A stretch of DNA of 64,000 nucleotides from RDYZ01 sp964518905 (GCA_964518905.1 CAZFJL010000011.1:1-64000); one strand, 5' to 3'. Numbered from the stretch's first letter, positions 42,177-51,905 are shown. The notes: a model not told the origin generated them from the sequence alone. A program made the numbers and translations.

Positions 42177-44342
42177 ATGAGTAAATTCATTACAAAACTT
42201 CAAAAACTTAACCCAAATAGCTCACTTCCTCAAGTTCAATTCGACTTCGCTAGAGAATATCTTGGCCCTGTCATTTGTGACTATCTCTTTAAACTTCTTT
42301 TATATGCCAGTCATTTTGAAAAAAGTAGAGGTGCAAAAATATTGTTTGTTTCTCGTTCTGGCATACGCATCTATCGTGCATTAGAAGTTCTAGCCAGCTC
42401 CCTAAACAGAAAACTGCCTAACAGTGACTTTTTCTGGATATCAAGGCTTATGGTAACCAAAGGAGTGTGGTTAAAACAGCGTTCATCTTCTATCAAAGTT
42501 TTTTCCAAAGAGTTTTTTTATACTCCTTTATATGAAGTTGTCAAAAACATATGTAAGTCAGAAGCCTTTCTCAAAAAGATTGATTGGGATGATCCTGCCC
42601 TTGATAGTTCAGGAAGTGAGCTAGAAAGTTTCCTGCGTCAGGATACCTCATCTGCTCGATTTCTTGAAGATTATTTAAATGACCAGTCTAGTATTTTTGA
42701 TGAATACTTGACCAAACTCGTGGGCTTCCACAAATGTATACTTTTAGTTGATACGGGGTGGCAAGGCACAGCGCAGCGGCTACTCTCTAGTGCTTATCCT
42801 AAATTAGACTGGTGGGGCGCTTATTTTGGTCGATGTGGATTCCATGATTCTGACCGAGAGTACTGGAAAAAGACTATTGGATTAGTGTTTGAATCGGACA
42901 CATTCGACCCTAGAAAGCCAGAGACCTGTACCTATCTAAATAGACATATAATCGAGCATCTATTTGAACCCGAAGGGTCTAGCATCGAATGTATGACTCG
43001 TTCAGAAAATGGCTCTATAGTAGCTCCCGGAGTGGCGAGAATACTATCTGATAGCCCCACAAAACAAAGTCATCCTCTCTTTGCTGGAGTTCTGGACTAC
43101 TTGTCTAAAATTCCCTCTGATTCTTCTCCGTCAGGAATACGTAGAAAAGCTAGTGATGCTTGGCAAGAAATAGCGAGACTAATAGCTTTTCCAACAAGAG
43201 ATGAGGTTGAAATTTTTTCTGGTGTCAAACGATCAGCTAACTTTGGTAAAGATCTTCTCGTACCATTTTGTATACCTCCAAGCGCAATCCTTCTCGGGAC
43301 TCAAAGTACTACAGAGTCAAGAGTTAAGGATGCACTCTGGCCGTCAGGTCAAATCGCGATTGAATATCCTTCGGAAATTGTGGAGCCACTGCAAAGCAAA
43401 TGTTCCGGTCTTACCAGTAAGCGTTCGTTAGAAAGCTTTAATAGCGTAAACGAACATTCTTCTACTTTGGGTTTGATATCACAGATTCCAAAGGTTGCTG
43501 TCATTACACGAACATTAGATCGCCCCATGTTCTTGCAGCGTGCCTTGGAGAGTGTGAACAAGCAGACATTTAAAGACTATATTCATGTGATTGTTAATGA
43601 TGGTGGAGATACAGAAATTGTAAAGCGAGTGATCTTAGAATCTGATCAATGTGACCGCACAAAAGTCCTTTTGGTCAATCATGCTACAAACAGAGGAATG
43701 GAAGCAGCCTCAAATAGTGGAATAAAGTCTTGTGAATCAAAGTACATCACGATACATGATGATGATGATAGCTGGGAGTCTGAGTTTCTTGAAAAGTCGG
43801 TTGCTTTTTTAGAAGGAGAGAAGGGAAAGGTTTACAGTGGCGTAGTTGCAAAATCAATGTATATCTCAGAGACTGTAAAGCCTCAAGGCATTATCGTTCA
43901 CAAAAAATTTCCTTACCAAGGGTGGATTGATACGATTCATCTAACAGAGATGTCAATAGAAAACTTTTACCCTCCCATCGCTTTTCTGTTTCGGCGAGAT
44001 ATCTATACCAAAATAGGGGGGTTTAACGAAAGCTATCCTGTTTTAGGCGATTGGGACTTCAACCTTCGATACCTAATGGAAGCAGATATCGGTGTCATTC
44101 AAGAATATCTATGTAACTATCACCATCGTGATACGGGAGGCGCTGATACATTTAAAAATTCAGTAATTTCTGGTGTAAAAACTCACTCCGAGTATTCTGC
44201 TATTGTGCGTAATGAGTTCGTTCGGAAAACTCACGCTGAACGTACAAATCTTCCTGTAGTGGGATTAGGTTCCTATCTCGCTGAACAGAGAAGTAATTTA
44301 AGAGCTATTCTTCGTTCGACTCTGAGTCATGATACCCCTTAG
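42177..44342 (+). CDS. SRSG/DTGWQG domain fused to a GT2 glycosyltransferase
   Basis: A 721-residue protein in two parts. Residues 1-330 hold the motifs KILFVSRSGIRIYRAL (about 56) and LLVDTGWQGTAQRLL (about 189), the pattern I remember from the second half of COG5610-type HAD proteins, where they follow the HAD domain in one chain. Here the HAD domain is in the preceding gene. From about residue 440 (KVAVITRTLDRPMFLQRALE) there is a family 2 glycosyltransferase with VIVNDGG and the metal-binding IHDDDDSWE. The gene is 56 bp after the TPR-HAD gene and probably co-translated with it. It is AT-rich, which suggests horizontal transfer. The product is probably cytoplasmic, acting on a surface polysaccharide or glycoprotein. 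The substrate is unknown. Confidence 0.8.
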   Translation: MSKFITKLQKLNPNSSLPQVQFDFAREYLGPVICDYLFKLLLYASHFEKSRGAKILFVSRSGIRIYRALEVLASSLNRKLPNSDFFWISRLMVTKGVWLKQRSSSIKVFSKEFFYTPLYEVVKNICKSEAFLKKIDWDDPALDSSGSELESFLRQDTSSARFLEDYLNDQSSIFDEYLTKLVGFHKCILLVDTGWQGTAQRLLSSAYPKLDWWGAYFGRCGFHDSDREYWKKTIGLVFESDTFDPRKPETCTYLNRHIIEHLFEPEGSSIECMTRSENGSIVAPGVARILSDSPTKQSHPLFAGVLDYLSKIPSDSSPSGIRRKASDAWQEIARLIAFPTRDEVEIFSGVKRSANFGKDLLVPFCIPPSAILLGTQSTTESRVKDALWPSGQIAIEYPSEIVEPLQSKCSGLTSKRSLESFNSVNEHSSTLGLISQIPKVAVITRTLDRPMFLQRALESVNKQTFKDYIHVIVNDGGDTEIVKRVILESDQCDRTKVLLVNHATNRGMEAASNSGIKSCESKYITIHDDDDSWESEFLEKSVAFLEGEKGKVYSGVVAKSMYISETVKPQGIIVHKKFPYQGWIDTIHLTEMSIENFYPPIAFLFRRDIYTKIGGFNESYPVLGDWDFNLRYLMEADIGVIQEYLCNYHHRDTGGADTFKNSVISGVKTHSEYSAIVRNEFVRKTHAERTNLPVVGLGSYLAEQRSNLRAILRSTLSHDTP

Positions 44343-44513
44343 AAAGCGTTTAAAAATTCTTCTCAAACCCTTACAGTGTATAGGCTTGAATGGTTTTAGC
44401 TAAAATCCTTGCAATCCTTGCTAGTTAAGGGGTCTGTCGAACTGTTAAAATATTCTCTTAGTCCGAATCTGATCAAGAATCACTCCCACAGCTTGGACTC
44501 ACAAGCCATACAC

Positions 44514-45389
44514 ATGGACAATCAGAAAAGTGGATACATCAAACACCAAGAAGAGCAAGAATTACAATCTGCTCAAAGAAGTGCTTGTATAGATGAGGTG
44601 GTTAAAACTTGCCTTGGACTAGGAGGGCTGAACTTACCATCCGAGAGAATGATGAACATAATCGGCAGTCATTCGGAGGGTCACTTTAAACTCTCAATGG
44701 TTGGTCTATTTCAGGAGTTAGTTAAACGTGGTCGTCTAGACTCTGATTCTACCCTTCTTGATATAGGTTCTGGCTGTGGTCGTTTAGCTATCCCATTCTC
44801 GTACTTTATCCATGAAGGAATGTATTACGGGACTGATGTTTGGCAAGAGGGAATCCGATGGTGTCAAGACAATATATCCACACGCAACCCTAATTTTCTG
44901 TTTATACAGCAACTTGCGGCAAACGACTACTACCACGGCCAGGTTACGGATAAAAGAAATCGCTTTGGTCTACATGATATAGAGTCTGGTAGTGTTGACT
45001 TCGTTTTTGCAATATCGACATTTACTCACTTACTAGAAGAAGACTGTCAGCAATACTTTTATGAGATGCAACGTGTCATGCATAGTGAATCAGTTGCTTA
45101 CATTACAGCTTTTATTATCGACGAATGGTTCTTTGACTTTGTCGCAAAAACTGGGCTTCATCAGGAAGTTCATAAAACTCAAGATGGTTGTTACCATGCG
45201 TATGGCGGTCAGGACTTCTTTGCTGGTTTTACACTTGAAAAGTGGATAAACATGCTTTCTAAAGCAAATCTTAAGTTTGTGTCACATGAGCTAGGAGCTT
45301 GGGCGGAAAAACCAGGCTCTAGCATGTATCAAGATACTTTTATAGTCACTCCGTCAAGCAGCCTCGCGAAATCTTCAGTTTGCATCTAG
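44514..45389 (+). CDS. Class I SAM-dependent methyltransferase
   Basis: A methyltransferase of 291 residues from the ATG at 44514. The SAM-binding motif I is STLLDIGSGCGRLAIPF, followed by YYGTDVWQEGIRWCQDN and the GSVDFVFAISTFTHLLEEDCQQYF core. It probably methylates a sugar or other small group of the surface glycan. An open TTG start at 44409 would add 35 protein-like residues, and neither start has a strong ribosome binding site, so the N-terminus is uncertain. It is AT-rich like the gene before it, from which it is separated by 171 bp without visible terminator, and belongs to the same island. Confidence 0.82.
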   Translation: MDNQKSGYIKHQEEQELQSAQRSACIDEVVKTCLGLGGLNLPSERMMNIIGSHSEGHFKLSMVGLFQELVKRGRLDSDSTLLDIGSGCGRLAIPFSYFIHEGMYYGTDVWQEGIRWCQDNISTRNPNFLFIQQLAANDYYHGQVTDKRNRFGLHDIESGSVDFVFAISTFTHLLEEDCQQYFYEMQRVMHSESVAYITAFIIDEWFFDFVAKTGLHQEVHKTQDGCYHAYGGQDFFAGFTLEKWINMLSKANLKFVSHELGAWAEKPGSSMYQDTFIVTPSSSLAKSSVCI

Positions 45390-45473
45390 GGGCATATCCG
45401 ACCGTTACGAATCACACCCAGAATGCTTTAATCCACCTCGCAGAGGTTGAGAGCCTCATGCAACGGCAACAAT

Positions 45474-46436
45474 TCAGACTATAGTCCATCGAAGCAAACG
45501 ACCAAAGAGTACCGAATCGAACTGTGTGCCATATTCCATGCCATACGTCCGAAACCGTGCGACCCAATCCAAAATTGTTTCAGTTTGACAGGCTGAGGTA
45601 AATCGTAACGACTGTTCGAGATAACTAGACATCTCCGAATAACACTCAGTATGGTACAACCTCCACGCACTCCAAACAAGATTATTGTATCGGGCTTGTC
45701 GTTCGATCGCCCGAACACCCTCCAAACCAGCCGATCGCCCAAACACACCATCCAACACAACCTCACACTCCGCCACCTGCTCCAACGCATTCCGCGACAC
45801 ATTCCGATCGTGCTGCCGATACCCCACCACCGCCCGCCGCACCCAAACCGCCTCACTCCCCATCAACACCAACCGCAACACCAAATCCACATCCGACGCC
45901 TGACGAAACTGCACATCAAACCCACCCACCCGCTCCAACCAGTCGCGCCGTAACAACATCGCCCCCAAAAACACCGGCTTCCATAACAACCACGCCTCCA
46001 TATCTAACACCGGCAGACCCTGCCAAGGCTCAACACTCGACATCACCCCAACACAAGCATCAACAATCTGCCAACCCCCATGCACGATCGCCGCATTTGG
46101 ATTACGCACCGCCATCGCCACCTGAAGCGCTAACTTCTCCGGCAAGAAAAAATCATCCTGATCCAAAAACGCAATCCACACCCCCCGCGCTTCCCGCACT
46201 CCACGATTACGAGCCGCCGCCACATCCTGATTCTCCTGGTAGACGTAGCGCACATCATTCCCATAGGCTCGCACAACCTCCGCCGTCCGATCCTGCGAGC
46301 CATCATCCACCACAATCAGCTCCCAATCCGAATACGTCTGCGCCAAGACACTCTCGATCGCCGCCGCAATATAGGACTGGCCGTTATAGGCCGGGATAAT
46401 GACACTAACCAGCGGGCGAACCGAAGACATAAACAT
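45474..46436 (-). CDS. Family 2 glycosyltransferase
   Basis: A 320-residue GT2 enzyme with the GT-A fold: VSVIIPAYNGQSYIAAAIES at the start, WELIVVDDGSQDRT, the RGVREARGVWIAFLDQDDFFLP segment with the metal-binding DQDD, and a catalytic end region GSEAVWVRRAVVGYRQHDRNVSRN. The length matches cyanobacterial cell-surface glycosyltransferases. The coding strand over about 45670-46200 is GC-rich and strikingly poor in C, like the TPR part of the gene at 39480-40460. It faces the methyltransferase gene. The start MFMSSVRPLVSV could also be the second ATG. Donor and acceptor are unknown. Confidence 0.92.
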   Translation of the reverse strand: MFMSSVRPLVSVIIPAYNGQSYIAAAIESVLAQTYSDWELIVVDDGSQDRTAEVVRAYGNDVRYVYQENQDVAAARNRGVREARGVWIAFLDQDDFFLPEKLALQVAMAVRNPNAAIVHGGWQIVDACVGVMSSVEPWQGLPVLDMEAWLLWKPVFLGAMLLRRDWLERVGGFDVQFRQASDVDLVLRLVLMGSEAVWVRRAVVGYRQHDRNVSRNALEQVAECEVVLDGVFGRSAGLEGVRAIERQARYNNLVWSAWRLYHTECYSEMSSYLEQSLRFTSACQTETILDWVARFRTYGMEYGTQFDSVLFGRLLRWTIV

Positions 46437-46568
46437 TACGTTTTAGTGAAGCACCCTAAGTGTACACAAACCTTACCTGCCATAATCTGAGGATAGGTAA
46501 GTTCGGAACTTATTGAGTTGGAGGGGATAGCCATCTATGCCCCTCCAACTAGGTTATTTTGGCGTTAC

Positions 46569-47165
46569 TTAACGATCGCGTCCGGGGCAGAAGCGGCGAT
46601 TGTCGAAGGCGATCGGGGCGACATCGGCCATGGAGGCGCTGTTGCGCTGGGCGAAGTTCGAGTTCGGCGCGATCGTGTTGTTGTTGATCGTCACGTCAGT
46701 CAGATCCGTGGTGCTGTCGATCAGTGCGCCGCGAAACGTCGCATTACTGAGGTTCGCGCCGCTGAGGTTCGCGCCGCGCAGGTCAGCGTAGATGAAGTCC
46801 GTGTTGGTGAGATTGGTTTCGCTGAGGTCTGCGTCACGTAGATCGGCACAGGTGAAATAGGAGCCGGTGAGGTCAAGACCGGAAAGGCTGGCATCCTGAA
46901 ATTCCGATCCGCGTAGACGTGAATTGTGATAAAACTCCGCGTCATCGTCCGGAGCGGACGGAAAACGATAGTCCCGAAAATCACAGGTTTGACAAATATT
47001 GGTTTCGCCGAGATTGAAAGCATCGAAGTCGCTGCTCATTTGTTTGCCGAGGTCGTGACCGATCGGCGCAGCGCTACCCGATAGAGGTAAGGCGAAGATG
47101 ACGGCAATCGTGCCGATCGCGGACGTCAGAGAACGAAGAAGGATCATAGTTATAGTCGAGGTCAT
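46569..47165 (-). CDS. Secreted pentapeptide repeat protein
   Basis: A 198-residue protein with a signal peptide (LLRSLTSAIGTIAVIFALPLSGSAA) and a block of A(D/N)LXX repeats at about residues 85-155 (DASLSGLDLTGSYFTCADLR, ADLSETNLTNTDFIYADL and so on). There are cysteines in ICQTCDFRDYRF before the repeats and one near the end (FCPGRDR). A lumen or periplasm location is likely. Function is unknown; it is one of two pentapeptide proteins in this window, the other lacking a signal peptide. The ATG at 47165 is upstream of a second ATG at 47147. It is divergent from yvcK. Confidence 0.85.
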   Translation of the reverse strand: MTSTITMILLRSLTSAIGTIAVIFALPLSGSAAPIGHDLGKQMSSDFDAFNLGETNICQTCDFRDYRFPSAPDDDAEFYHNSRLRGSEFQDASLSGLDLTGSYFTCADLRDADLSETNLTNTDFIYADLRGANLSGANLSNATFRGALIDSTTDLTDVTINNNTIAPNSNFAQRNSASMADVAPIAFDNRRFCPGRDR

Positions 47166-47462
47166 ACTTAACGATCTGAAATTCGATCAAATAGTATCGA
47201 TCGGATTGAGCCTGAGCCCAGGGGTTTGTTGTTCTATGGTGCATTGTTTTGACGAAAACGTCTGCGGCGAGACCTTGGCCGAAGGTCGCACGGCTCGATC
47301 AACGATTCCACTCTGTGGATTAAGATCGTCCGACCGATCCAATCACATCACCAAAACTCGACATACTGTTAAGTTGATCGAAGTATCGTGATGCATTCCG
47401 ATCGCACCGACTGAAAATGCTTCGCCTTTGTCCAGTGTCCCTCCCCTCGCCCGCGCCCCTGC
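47166..47462. other. Divergent intergenic region, pentapeptide gene / yvcK
   Basis: About 297 bp without a supported gene; likely contains both promoters. No repeat or hairpin of note was seen. Confidence 0.4.
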
Positions 47463-48848
47463 ATGAAACACGAGACCCGTCCCCCTTTCGATACCTCTCG
47501 CACGCGAACGCTGTATCGCGCACGGCAGTGGTCGAAGTGGCTATCCCCCGGCCTCTCGGTCAAGCGTTGGTTGCTGATCAGTCTGGCCGGTTTGGTGACG
47601 ATCAGTATGGGGTTGGCGATTTGGACCAAGCTCACGCCGGTCTACTACATTCTCGAATTTATCAAAACGGTTTTACTCAACCTCACCACCTGGGTTCCGA
47701 ACTATATCAGCGGCCCGGTGGTGATTTTGACCGGTCTGGGGCTGATGCTGTGGGGGCAAATTCGGACGATGGGATCGATCCAGGATGCGCTCGATCCCGA
47801 TGGCGATGGCGAATTGGTCGATGCGCTGATCGATCGATCGCGTTTGCTGCGAGGGCCGAAAATTGTGGCGATCGGCGGCGGGACGGGTTTATCGACGCTG
47901 CTGCGGGGTCTCAAGGTTTATAGCTCGAATATCACGGCGATCGTCACTGTGGCCGATGATGGTGGCTCCTCCGGGCGGCTACGTCGCGAAATTGGCGGCA
48001 TTCCACCCGGCGATATTCGCAACTGTATCGCCGCGCTCGCCGACGAAGAAAAACTGATTACGGAGCTGTTTCAGTATCGCTTCGAGGCCGGAGAAGGCTT
48101 AAGCGGTCATAGTTTCGGGAATCTATTTTTAACGGCGATGACGGCGGTGACCGGGGATATCGAACGATCGATCGCCGCCTGTTCCAAAGTGCTCGCGGTG
48201 CGCGGTCAGGTACTCCCCGCAACCTTGGCGGACGTGAGCCTCTGGGCCGATCTCGAAGATGGCAGACGGATCGAGGGCGAATCGAACATCACCGAAGCCC
48301 GAGGCCAGGTCGTGCGTGTGGGCTGCACCCCGGCGAATCCTCCCGCGTTGCCACGCGTCCTCGAAGCGATCGCCGATGCTGACGTGATCGTCATTGGCCC
48401 CGGTAGCCTCTACACCAGCATTATTCCGAATCTGCTCGTCCCGGAAATCGCCCAAGCGATTGATCTCAGTTCCGCGCTCAAGGTCTATGTCTGCAACATC
48501 ATGACCGAACCGGGCGAAACCGATGGCTACAGCGTCGCCGACCATGTGCGAGCGATCGATCGCGCGACGGGCGATCGTACCCTGTTTGATACCGTGATTA
48601 TGCAGCGCAAACCCCCCTCCGCCAAAGCGTTAATTCGCTATGCCCAGCGCGAATCTCATCCCGTCGATATCGATCGCGACGCACTCGCCGCGTTAGGCCG
48701 CGCCGTGGTCGCCGCGCCGATCATGTCCGAAGACCGCCTGACGGGCGCAGTACGCCACAACTCGAAACGCCTCGGACGACTGATCGTTCGCTGGTACGAT
48801 CACGAGCGCAATGCTCGACTGGAACGGCGAGATCCTCCCGCTCGTTAA
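47463..48848 (+). CDS. yvcK: YvcK/CofD-like gluconeogenesis factor
   Basis: A 461-residue protein of the YvcK (CofD-like, UPF0052) family. YvcK binds UDP-sugars and, in Gram-positive bacteria, is needed for cell shape and growth on gluconeogenic carbon; in cyanobacteria its role is not well known. Two N-terminal membrane helices (about residues 38-60 and 78-100) are typical of the cyanobacterial form. The cytosolic part begins with KIVAIGGGTGLSTLLRGLK, then TVADDGGSSGRLR, GDIRNCIAALAD and SFGNLFLTAMT, and later VIGPGSLYTSIIPNLLVP and NIMTEPGETDGYSV. The ATG at 47463 was chosen. It is followed 57 bp later by the membrane glycosyltransferase gene. Confidence 0.95.
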   Translation: MKHETRPPFDTSRTRTLYRARQWSKWLSPGLSVKRWLLISLAGLVTISMGLAIWTKLTPVYYILEFIKTVLLNLTTWVPNYISGPVVILTGLGLMLWGQIRTMGSIQDALDPDGDGELVDALIDRSRLLRGPKIVAIGGGTGLSTLLRGLKVYSSNITAIVTVADDGGSSGRLRREIGGIPPGDIRNCIAALADEEKLITELFQYRFEAGEGLSGHSFGNLFLTAMTAVTGDIERSIAACSKVLAVRGQVLPATLADVSLWADLEDGRRIEGESNITEARGQVVRVGCTPANPPALPRVLEAIADADVIVIGPGSLYTSIIPNLLVPEIAQAIDLSSALKVYVCNIMTEPGETDGYSVADHVRAIDRATGDRTLFDTVIMQRKPPSAKALIRYAQRESHPVDIDRDALAALGRAVVAAPIMSEDRLTGAVRHNSKRLGRLIVRWYDHERNARLERRDPPAR

Positions 48849-48905
48849 TCGACAAATCGAAAAATCGACGATCCTCTGGCGTGCAGCCGTACGCCCCGAA
48901 CGCGC

Positions 48906-50771
48906 GTGAATGTGTTTCTGAAACTTCCTGGCTCTGTGCTTTCTCTACTGTTATTGATCGCTTGGACGGTCATCGGTCTAGCCTTTCGGACGATCGATCT
49001 CACAGCGCTGCCCCCCTGGACGGACGAGTGCGCCACGATCGCCTTTAGCGCCGGACGGGGTTTCCTCGATGTGCCGACCGATCGGCTGATTACGACGGCA
49101 GAACTCACCGCGCCGCTGTGGTTCGATCCGAGCAGCAGCGCCCGCGATGTTTGGCATTTTCTCCGCACCGAAAGCACCCATCCACCCCTGTTTTTTTTCG
49201 TCGCGCATTACTGGATGCGGCTGTGGTCGCCAGCGGCGGGGTTTGGTTGGGAGTCGCGCGAGGCGTTGCTGTGGGTGGCGCGATCGCTTCCGGCGCTGCT
49301 CGGGGCGGCGAGCATTCCGGCGATGTTTGGACTGGCGCGGCTGGCCTTGGGGCGCAGCGTTAGCGCGATCGCGATCGCGCAGATCGCGGCGGCACTGATG
49401 GCCGTCTCCCCCTTTGCCATTTCCCTCGCCCGCGAAGCCCGACACTATACCCTTGTCCTACTTTTCGTCATCGGCTCGATCGCCTGCACGATCGCGATCA
49501 TCCGTCACCTCGCCACCGAAATCGTCCCCAAACCTCAACCCCACCCATCACCCCTCGATCGACCCAAACCCTACGCCATTGCTCTCATCTGGGGATTCGT
49601 CAACGCCTGCGGTATGGCCACGCACTACTTTTTTGGGCTGACTCTCGCGATCGAGGCGGCGACGGTGTTCAGTGCGATCGGCTGGTGGGGAATTGTCGAT
49701 CGGCGGTGGTTGGGGCGGCGCGGCTGGGGCGTGCTGATTACGGCAGCCGTGCCGACGGTACTTGGCGCGATCGTCTGGATTCCCGCATGGCAAGGGTTGA
49801 GCGACAACACCCTAACCGATTGGGTCTACGACGGTACGCCGGGATGGGATGCGATCTTTCGCCTCCTAAGCTGGCTAACGGCGATGTTTTTCGCCTTGCC
49901 GACCGACGATCTACGCTTGCCGCTGGGCTGGGTGATCGCGAATGGGCTGGTGTTATTGGCGTTATTGGTAGCGCTGGTGCGCTGGGTGGCGATCGGCGTC
50001 TCTGCGATTATTTCAGCCCGATCGTCGCGTCGATCGAGCGATGATGCCGCGATCGCCACCATCGACCCGATCGCCTCGATTACGTTATGGATCATTTTGG
50101 GTCTCGTGGGGTTTGGCCTTGCTGCAATTCTGATCCTAACCTTTGGCTTTCAAAGCGATCTCACCCTCGCGATTCGCTTTAGCTATCCCTATTTCCCGGC
50201 GCTGGTGTTACTGGTGGCGATCGGCCTCGGTCACTTCTGGCAGCGGGGTCAGTGGCTCCCGATCGCAATCGTCCTGATCGCAGGCTTTGTCGGCGCAACC
50301 GCCACGATGTTCGACCTCACCTATCTACAACACCATCGCCCCGATCGTATGGCCGACGTAATCGCCGATCGCGCCGAATTACCGGTTTTACTCGCCACCC
50401 GCCACAAACACCACGGCCAAACCGGACGTCTGATCGGTGTCGCCTGGGAGTTGGGACGTCTCGCCGATCAGGGTCAAACTTCTCTCAACTTTGATGACCC
50501 AAATACGAGTGACATACGCTATCTGCTGGCTCGCTACGCCGATCGCGAAGCGATCGCCCCTCAAGCACCCCAAACACCGCAAATACCAACATCGGGCGAA
50601 ACCCTACGTCAGATCGTCCTAGCGCAATCCACCGCGATCGAAGTGTGGCCGCTGAACTTCCGCGCGGCGATCGACTGGGAGGGGACGGGCTGCGAGGTCG
50701 ATCCACGCGATCGACCGGATGTACGCGAGTACGATTATCGACGGTTTGTCTGCCCGAGGGAAATTCGCTAA
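48906..50771 (+). CDS. GT39-like membrane glycosyltransferase
   Basis: A 621-residue integral membrane protein with about ten to twelve helices, resembling the ArnT/PMT (GT39/GT83) family, which transfers sugars from polyprenyl-phosphate carriers at the periplasmic side. After the first helix comes the family acidic region LPPWTDECATIAFSAG, with D/E residues at the catalytic loop site, and later a long loop SSSARDVWHFLRTESTHPP. The C-terminal ~100 residues are soluble. The GTG at 48906 begins with a hydrophobic helix (SVLSLLLLIAWTVIGLAF). It lies 57 bp after yvcK on the same strand. Acceptor unknown; the family is called from fold pattern and is moderately certain. Confidence 0.8.
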   Translation: MNVFLKLPGSVLSLLLLIAWTVIGLAFRTIDLTALPPWTDECATIAFSAGRGFLDVPTDRLITTAELTAPLWFDPSSSARDVWHFLRTESTHPPLFFFVAHYWMRLWSPAAGFGWESREALLWVARSLPALLGAASIPAMFGLARLALGRSVSAIAIAQIAAALMAVSPFAISLAREARHYTLVLLFVIGSIACTIAIIRHLATEIVPKPQPHPSPLDRPKPYAIALIWGFVNACGMATHYFFGLTLAIEAATVFSAIGWWGIVDRRWLGRRGWGVLITAAVPTVLGAIVWIPAWQGLSDNTLTDWVYDGTPGWDAIFRLLSWLTAMFFALPTDDLRLPLGWVIANGLVLLALLVALVRWVAIGVSAIISARSSRRSSDDAAIATIDPIASITLWIILGLVGFGLAAILILTFGFQSDLTLAIRFSYPYFPALVLLVAIGLGHFWQRGQWLPIAIVLIAGFVGATATMFDLTYLQHHRPDRMADVIADRAELPVLLATRHKHHGQTGRLIGVAWELGRLADQGQTSLNFDDPNTSDIRYLLARYADREAIAPQAPQTPQIPTSGETLRQIVLAQSTAIEVWPLNFRAAIDWEGTGCEVDPRDRPDVREYDYRRFVCPREIR

Positions 50772-50926
50772 CGCGATAATCAACAGATATCAGAATCAAG
50801 CCATGATCTCGATCAAGGGAAAATGTGATCAATCGCACAAAAAATCACCCTAAAAGTCACGGAGAAATCAAGCCGGATCATCGACACTTGAATCAGGTTG
50901 AATATCTTTCACATCAACCGACTCAC

Positions 50927-51166
50927 ATGGCACTCGTGATGTCTGTTCCCAATCCTCCGCTATTACTACCCGGCGCACTCGGTGAAATTTTAGTCGCCGC
51001 CCAGACGACCGGCACGCTGTCTCTTGCTGACCGTCATGGACTACAAGCCGCCATTCTTGACCCGTCTCTAACAGAAGAAGAGCGACGATCGATCGATCGG
51101 CTACTGCGGTCAATTAGCCGTGGCAGGATCGGTATCTGTGACGAAGTTTCGACGCTCTCCGACTAG
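50927..51166 (+). CDS. Small hypothetical protein
   Basis: A short helical protein of 79 residues from the ATG at 50927, or 75 from the ATG at 50939. The sequence PPLLLPGALGEILVAAQTTG and ADRHGLQAAILDPSLTEEER, then SIDRLLRSISRGRI, gives an amphipathic helical domain of the kind seen in small cyanobacterial hypotheticals. A longer in-frame form from 50825 (113 residues) adds a low-complexity start with no conservation. Function unknown. The stop codon directly joins the repeat element at 51167. Confidence 0.6.
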   Translation: MALVMSVPNPPLLLPGALGEILVAAQTTGTLSLADRHGLQAAILDPSLTEEERRSIDRLLRSISRGRIGICDEVSTLSD

Positions 51167-51289
51167 CTATAGCAAAAAACGATCTGCTTAGGACTTATCA
51201 AAAAAAAAGCTGAGAGCACTGAGCGGAGTCGAAGTGCGGTTTTCAGCTTTGACAAGAGTGTCTTAACACAATGGGTTTTCGCTATATAG
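51167..51289. mobile_element. MITE-like element with CTATAGC / GCTATATAG ends
   Basis: A 123-bp element with imperfect inverted ends (CTATAGCAAAAAACGATCTG... and its complement ...TGGGTTTTCGCTATATAG). Its centre carries GAGAGCACTGAGCGGAGTCGAAGTGC, a small hairpin, which also appears at 13818-13905. Part of it matches bases 1-53. It starts at the base after the stop codon of the preceding gene. No coding capacity. Confidence 0.6.
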
Positions 51290-51380
51290 GGCGATCGTCT
51301 CGATCAATCAATCCCGAACTGAGGGTTTGATCGTAGCTCGCGAAAACTCTGACCCTCTAGCCCTCTAACCCTCTAAAACT

Positions 51381-51905
51381 CTAAAACTGTAGGCCGACAC
51401 CGCCTTGGAGTGAAACGGCAGCCGCATTACGATCGCGGAACGCATCAAACGCCACGATCGCGTTACCAAAAACCGCCAAATTATTATCCGACAGCATGTG
51501 ATCAACACCGGACTGAATCACAAAGGCCGTCTGATCACCTAAAACAGAATCATCACCCGCAAACGAGACACCCGCACCAACGTAGACATCGGTTTGCCAG
51601 TTGAGGGGGATATCGTAGGAGACGGTGGGCGCAAAGGCAAAACCGTCGCCAATGAAAGCTTGGGCGCGTAGGGAGATCGGGAGTTCGAGAATGTTGTAGC
51701 GAAAGGCGATCACTCCGGCGACCTCGGTATCGTCGCCAAATCCGAGGCTAGTCCCAACACCGACATAGCTCCCGTAGGCGGCCTGAGCGGTTGCGGTTTG
51801 GGCGTGGCCGATTGTGGCGATGGCGATCGACAGGGCGATCGTGGCGTGTCCCAAAGCGATCAGCGGATGGCCGGTTAAGTGGCGACGAAGGTGGGAAAAG
51901 CGCAT
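51381..51905 (-). CDS. Outer membrane beta-barrel protein
   Basis: A 174-residue secreted protein, cut near ATAQA-AYG, with a beta-barrel domain: alternating strands such as YGSYVGVGTSLGFG, FAPTVSYDIPL and TDVYVGAGVSFAGD, and a C-terminal aromatic residue (VSLQGGVGLQF) that is the usual outer-membrane signal. It could be an OmpX/OmpA-like porin-type barrel. A longer frame to 52148 is open, but the ATG at 51905 gives an intact signal peptide, so it was chosen. No partners nearby. Substrate or role unknown. Confidence 0.8.
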   Translation of the reverse strand: MRFSHLRRHLTGHPLIALGHATIALSIAIATIGHAQTATAQAAYGSYVGVGTSLGFGDDTEVAGVIAFRYNILELPISLRAQAFIGDGFAFAPTVSYDIPLNWQTDVYVGAGVSFAGDDSVLGDQTAFVIQSGVDHMLSDNNLAVFGNAIVAFDAFRDRNAAAVSLQGGVGLQF

